In this document: positions 37,841-41,388 of the stretch, one piece after another
Layout of the letters: every line of letters starts with the position of its first letter
Numbering within the stretch: the first letter of the stretch is position 1
Source of the DNA: a virus
Virus record (IMG/VR): IMGVR_UViG_3300047409_000603
Span: 1 to 41,388 of that record
Length of the DNA stretch: 41,388 bases
Strand: one strand, 5' to 3'
Program-made: the position numbers and the translations under genes
The notes under the pieces: generated by a model
What the model saw: only the letters and a program-made list of their open reading frames with translations
The model's database searches: none
What the model was told of the DNA's origin: nothing

Positions 37841-39267
37841 TGGCTCCGATCGTCTGGCCCACAACGACCTCTCCCGGCTACCGCGCTTCCGAGAGCGGGG
37901 GCAGGCTCGTGAACTGCTATGCCGCGCCGCTCACCGATGGCGCCCCGGCGCCGATCGTCATCCGCCGCACCACCGGCCTCGAGCGCTGGGTGAGCACGGC
38001 GCAGACCGGCTACCGCGGCGGCTATTACGATGGCGGCGCCTATGCCTATGCCGCATTCAACGGGGTTCTGCGCAAGTTCGATGGCGCTGGCGTCGAGAGC
38101 GCGGTGGGCGCCCTGCCCGGTACCGATCCATGCTTCTTTGCGCGCAACCAGCGTACTCCGACACCGGATCAGCTTGTCGTTTGCAATGCCGGCACGTTTG
38201 CCTTTACGCCAACCACGATAACCCCGCTGGCCCCACCGGCAGCATTCAATTCGATCTGCTTTCTCGACGGGTACTTTTTCGGGAGCGTCGGCGATGGCCG
38301 GGTTTATGCCAGTGGCATCAACGCCACGACATGGAATACCAGTGACGTCATCCGCGCCGAAGCCAAGCCGGATGGCCTCGTGCGAGTCATCGCTTTTTCG
38401 GGTGAGCTGTGGGCGTGTGGCCTCGATAATATCGAGGTGTGGGCTGCCGGCGGTAGCCCTAACCTGACCGGATTTCCACTGCGCCGAACAACAGTCATTG
38501 ATCGTGGGCTGATCAATAACACCGCCATCAGCGGTTTTGAGGCCAGCTTCGAAAGCACCCTGGTGCTGGTCAGCAATGATAACACCGTGAGGCTGTTCGA
38601 GGGCTATACGCCGCGTGTGGTTAGCACCCCCGACCTCAATCGCCTGCTCGATCGCGTCAGTGATAAAAGCACGATCAGCGCTTATTGCTACGTCAAATAC
38701 GGTCTCAGCCGCATCATTGTCACGGCTCGCGGGCAGTTCTCCTGGGTGATCGATCCACTGTCGCAAACCTGGTATGAGCGGCAGAGCTATCTCCGAAACG
38801 ACTGTCGCTTTCAGGGCGAAACGTTCTACGCCTTCGGCGAATGGATCGGCGGCGATGTCGTCAACACCGGTGACCTGATCTTTCCCTCGGAAGATACTCA
38901 GCGCGAGATCGATCAACCGCTCATCCTCGATGTGTGGAGTGCCGTCGGGCAGGGCTTTCCGCAGCGGGTGCATGTTGCCCGCGCCGATTTCCAGTTTGTC
39001 ACCGGTCAGGGCATCGTCAACGGCGAAGACCCGATCGAGCGCAATCCGCGCTGCGAAATCATGTGGTCTGACGACGGCGGCAATACCTGGAGCACGCCAC
39101 TGCTTCGGCGGCTGGGGGCGAGCGGTCAATACGGCGAAATCACCATCAAAGCGCATGGACTTGGCGTCAGCGGGGTCAAGGGCCGACGCTGGCGTATTCG
39201 CATATCGGACCCGGTGTATGCGGGTCTGTTGGCCGGCGACATGACCGTGTCGCCCTACGCCAGCTAG
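37840..39267 (+). CDS. P22 gp10-like packaged-DNA stabilisation protein, 475 aa
   Basis: This matches the gp10 (Phage_stabilise) type: TTTSPGYRASESGGRLVNCYAAPL near the N-terminus, GLERWVSTAQTGYRGGYYDGG, QLVVCNAGTFAF, FLDGYFFGSVGDGRVYAS, and later RLFEGYTPRVVSTPDLNRLL and WSDDGGNTWS. gp10 forms the tail-hub collar that plugs the head after packaging. It starts in a TGATG overlap with the gp4-like gene and has near the usual gp10 length (472 in P22). Confidence 0.88.
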   Translation: MAPIVWPTTTSPGYRASESGGRLVNCYAAPLTDGAPAPIVIRRTTGLERWVSTAQTGYRGGYYDGGAYAYAAFNGVLRKFDGAGVESAVGALPGTDPCFFARNQRTPTPDQLVVCNAGTFAFTPTTITPLAPPAAFNSICFLDGYFFGSVGDGRVYASGINATTWNTSDVIRAEAKPDGLVRVIAFSGELWACGLDNIEVWAAGGSPNLTGFPLRRTTVIDRGLINNTAISGFEASFESTLVLVSNDNTVRLFEGYTPRVVSTPDLNRLLDRVSDKSTISAYCYVKYGLSRIIVTARGQFSWVIDPLSQTWYERQSYLRNDCRFQGETFYAFGEWIGGDVVNTGDLIFPSEDTQREIDQPLILDVWSAVGQGFPQRVHVARADFQFVTGQGIVNGEDPIERNPRCEIMWSDDGGNTWSTPLLRRLGASGQYGEITIKAHGLGVSGVKGRRWRIRISDPVYAGLLAGDMTVSPYAS

Positions 39268-39276
39268 GAGAGCGAA

Positions 39277-40365
39277 ATGACTACGCCTTTACAGGACAAG
39301 CGTAAGGTCGACGGCAGCGGCGGTCAGAAGAAAAAGCAGGGCAAGACGCTACCCGATATTGGCGGCGTCCACAGCCTGTTCAGCTCCGGCAACGAGGCCA
39401 AGGGCCGCCAGGAGAGCGCCCGCGGCTTTCGCAAGGCCGATCGCGCCGCCACCAAGCAGCTGACAAAAGGTAAGAATGCGCTGCTCGGTGATTACCGCAG
39501 CGCTGAGAGCACAGTCGCTGCTACCGGCCCGATGGGGGTGCAAAAGCTCGGCACCGCCGAGCAGGTCGAGCGCGGTGACGTCAACAAGGCGCTCGGCACC
39601 TCGGTCGGTGCCGTCAACCAGGGCTACAACACCGCTACCGGGGCGATCACCGGCGCGCGCGATACCTCGCTTGGCTATTACGATCCGTATGCCAAGGCTG
39701 GCCAGGCCGGCAGCCAGAGCTACGCCGACGCCCTCGGCCTCAACGGGCAGCAGGGTATTGCGCGCTCGCGTCAGCAGTTTCAAACCGGCCCGGGCTATCA
39801 GTTCGCCCTGGATCAGGGCCTCACCGGCATTGAGCGAACCGCGGCCGCGCGCGGCGAACTCGGCGGCGGCGGCACGACGCTCGATCAAATCAAATACAGC
39901 CAGGGTCTCGCCAATCAGGAATGGAACAACTACCTCGGCAACCTGCAAAAGGAGCAGGAACTCGGCTACAGCACTGCCGGAGCGCAGGCGGGAATTACCA
40001 CTAACGCCGGTTCGGCTTTGTCCAACCTGGCCACCGGGCGGGGCACCGCGCTCGCCAACCTGCAGACCGGCGCCGGGCAAAGCCTGGCCGACATCAATCA
40101 GCAGATCGCTACTCGCCAGGTGGCGGCGGCCACTGACGCGGCAACCAAAGCCGCCGCCATCCGTCAGGGCATGGGCGAAGCCAAGAGCGCCTATTACAGT
40201 GGTCTCGCTAACCTCGATTACAGCAAATACCTCGGCATTGCCGGAGCGCGCAATCAGTACCAGGGGTCAAAAGACCAGACTGGCGCTAATGTCTTCAACG
40301 GTGTCACCAGCGCGGCGAAGACCGCCAGCGACATATTCAAGCCGACCTATAGCGTGGCGGGATAG
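39277..40365 (+). CDS. P22 gp7-like DNA-transfer/ejection protein, 362 aa
   Basis: The middle shows the typical signature of phage DNA-transfer proteins: YDPYAKAGQAGSQSYADALGLNG, GPGYQFALDQGLTGIERTAAARGELGGGGT and LANQEWNNYLGNLQKEQELG. The rest is alanine/glycine-rich and helical. AGGAG 7 bases before the ATG. Such proteins are packed in the virion and leave with the DNA to line a channel through the cell envelope. Confidence 0.85.
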   Translation: MTTPLQDKRKVDGSGGQKKKQGKTLPDIGGVHSLFSSGNEAKGRQESARGFRKADRAATKQLTKGKNALLGDYRSAESTVAATGPMGVQKLGTAEQVERGDVNKALGTSVGAVNQGYNTATGAITGARDTSLGYYDPYAKAGQAGSQSYADALGLNGQQGIARSRQQFQTGPGYQFALDQGLTGIERTAAARGELGGGGTTLDQIKYSQGLANQEWNNYLGNLQKEQELGYSTAGAQAGITTNAGSALSNLATGRGTALANLQTGAGQSLADINQQIATRQVAAATDAATKAAAIRQGMGEAKSAYYSGLANLDYSKYLGIAGARNQYQGSKDQTGANVFNGVTSAAKTASDIFKPTYSVAG

Positions 40366-40368
40366 GTC

Positions 40369-41388
40369 ATGGCCGAATTTCCCATCTTCACGCCGCCGTC
40401 GCCGGCACCGTTCTTCAACCTGCCCAAGCAGCCCGACTACTCGGGCGGCATTGCGACGGGGATCGGCGGCATCGGGGAGAGCTTCCGGGCTAATCGCGCC
40501 GAGGATTTTGCTGCGCAGAAGCTCGCCGACGAGAACGCCTATCGCAATGCGCAGATCGAGACGGAAAAGCGCGGGCAGGACATCACCGCGGCGCATTACG
40601 CCACAGATGCCGGACCCGGTGGCGAAAAATGGTTCGGCAATACGGTTCCCATCAATGGGCCGAATGGGCCGAAACTTGTCATCAACAGCGATCGCGGGAA
40701 TACCAAGGAGTTGCCACTGCCTCCAGGCTACAAGCCCACCGGTGGCAAAATACAATTTCACGACATGGGTTCATGGTGGGCAGCTACAGATAATTTCGGC
40801 AATCCGGTGACCGATGACAATGGCGTAGCAATCAAATGGCAGAAGGATCTTGCTGGGGCCGCATCGTTAGCAAAGCAGGGCGAGTTGCAAGGCACGGCGG
40901 CCGCCAACCTAGCCACCATCGAGGATGCCCAAAAGCAGTTCAACCGGGATATCGACGCGGTAACGAATAATCCCAATCTTGGGTTTGTAGTTGGGCCGAT
41001 TTATTCGAAGCTACCCACGGGGATGGACTTGAGTGGAGGTCGCCAGAAGGTTAGCGCCGACATCCAGAGTTTGATCTCGCAATCCTTCTTCCAGGCTTTC
41101 GAGAAACTCAAAGGGGCTGGCTCTGTCACTGAACAGGAAGGCGCGGCAGCCAGGGATGCAATAAACAAACTGAACAAAACCGACGTTAACGTCGAGGATT
41201 ATCGCATCTATCTGCAGCAAGCCAAGGATCGTATGGCTGAGCTTGTCGAACTGGCGCGTAAGAAGGCCGGCGCTCAGCCAATGACATCAACGCCGCCACC
41301 TGCTACCGCGCCGCTCTTTCCACCGGCGGCGGGGGCGGCAACTGCACCGGCGACGCCCGGCGGCACCACGCCACCCCCACCCCCCGGC
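40369..41388 (+). CDS. Ejection-type virion protein, N-terminal 340 codons of a 346-residue protein crossing the contig end
   Basis: Starts at ATG 40369, three bases after the gp7-like stop, and remains open to the last base. On the circle it continues into the bases at the start of the window and stops at 148. MAEFPIFTPPSPAPFFNLPKQ is followed by helical stretches (FRANRAEDFAAQKLADENAY), a beta centre (WWAATDNFGNPVTDDNGV), a helix-rich domain (about 165-295) and a low-complexity Pro/Ala tail. No known domain by eye. Position suggests a gp20-like ejection protein. Confidence 0.75.
   Translation, partial: MAEFPIFTPPSPAPFFNLPKQPDYSGGIATGIGGIGESFRANRAEDFAAQKLADENAYRNAQIETEKRGQDITAAHYATDAGPGGEKWFGNTVPINGPNGPKLVINSDRGNTKELPLPPGYKPTGGKIQFHDMGSWWAATDNFGNPVTDDNGVAIKWQKDLAGAASLAKQGELQGTAAANLATIEDAQKQFNRDIDAVTNNPNLGFVVGPIYSKLPTGMDLSGGRQKVSADIQSLISQSFFQAFEKLKGAGSVTEQEGAAARDAINKLNKTDVNVEDYRIYLQQAKDRMAELVELARKKAGAQPMTSTPPPATAPLFPPAAGAATAPATPGGTTPPPPPG
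41262..41388. repeat. Terminal direct repeat, right copy
   Basis: Exact copy of bases 1-127. Removing one copy closes the circle at about 41,261 bp and joins the reading frame at 40369 to its stop at 146-148. Confidence 0.95.

Noticed and set aside
1-41388. CRISPR array or tRNA gene
   Set aside because: I looked for regularly spaced repeats and for cloverleaf signatures and found none that held up; the AACTGCC and ACTGGGGA repeats are too irregular for CRISPR.
41262-41388. Terminal repeat as a T7-like biological direct terminal repeat
   Set aside because: It falls inside a coding sequence, equals a typical assembler k-mer length, and the P22-like head genes suggest headful packaging.

Overview
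This window is a complete temperate bacteriophage genome that was assembled as a circle. Bases 1-127 are repeated exactly at 41262-41388, so the unit genome is about 41,261 bp and one gene runs across the ends. The DNA is GC-rich. The phage carries proteins typical of Alphaproteobacteria (GcrA-like, GapR-like and MT-A70/Dcm methylases), so the host is most likely an alphaproteobacterium, perhaps of the Rhizobiales; the host is inferred. The virion genes are of the P22 type (long portal, gp4- and gp10-like head-closure proteins, gp7-like ejection protein), which suggests a short-tailed phage with headful packaging.

Layout. (1) 40369 through the junction to 8848: ejection proteins, a 1162-residue virion protein with peptidoglycan-degrading domains, and tail or receptor-binding proteins. 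(2) 8852-10007: lysis, with a GH25 lysozyme and two small membrane proteins that are holin candidates. (3) 16292 leftward to 9858: the early leftward operon, tightly packed with ATGA overlaps. It encodes small proteins, an ERF annealing protein, a lambda-Exo-like exonuclease, NinB, an excisionase-like protein and a tyrosine integrase. (4) 16300-16841: the immunity region. A repressor gene lies between two outward promoters that are nearly identical, and each is placed to make a leaderless mRNA. (5) 16841-23443: the rightward early operon, with a Cro-like protein, a nuclease-HTH fusion, GapR-like protein, Dcm, RuvC-like resolvase, MT-A70 methylase, GcrA-like protein and a RepA-like helicase, then a repeat-rich candidate replication origin. 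(6) 23545: a NusG-like protein, probably the late antiterminator, just ahead of the terminase genes. (7) 25930-29552: an accessory stretch between terminase and portal, with a collagen/RTX-like protein, a DUF2829 (Tad2-like) anti-Thoeris candidate and several small genes. (8) 29553-40365: an HNH endonuclease, portal, three tandem paralogues, scaffold, capsid and head-completion genes.

How it works together. The repressor and Cro-like protein would choose between lysogeny and lytic growth through shared operators in both early promoters. The leftward operon supplies recombination and integration. The rightward operon supplies replication, DNA methylation and host-regulator mimics. The NusG-like protein would then allow long late transcription from terminase through the morphogenesis genes, across the contig junction, to lysis.
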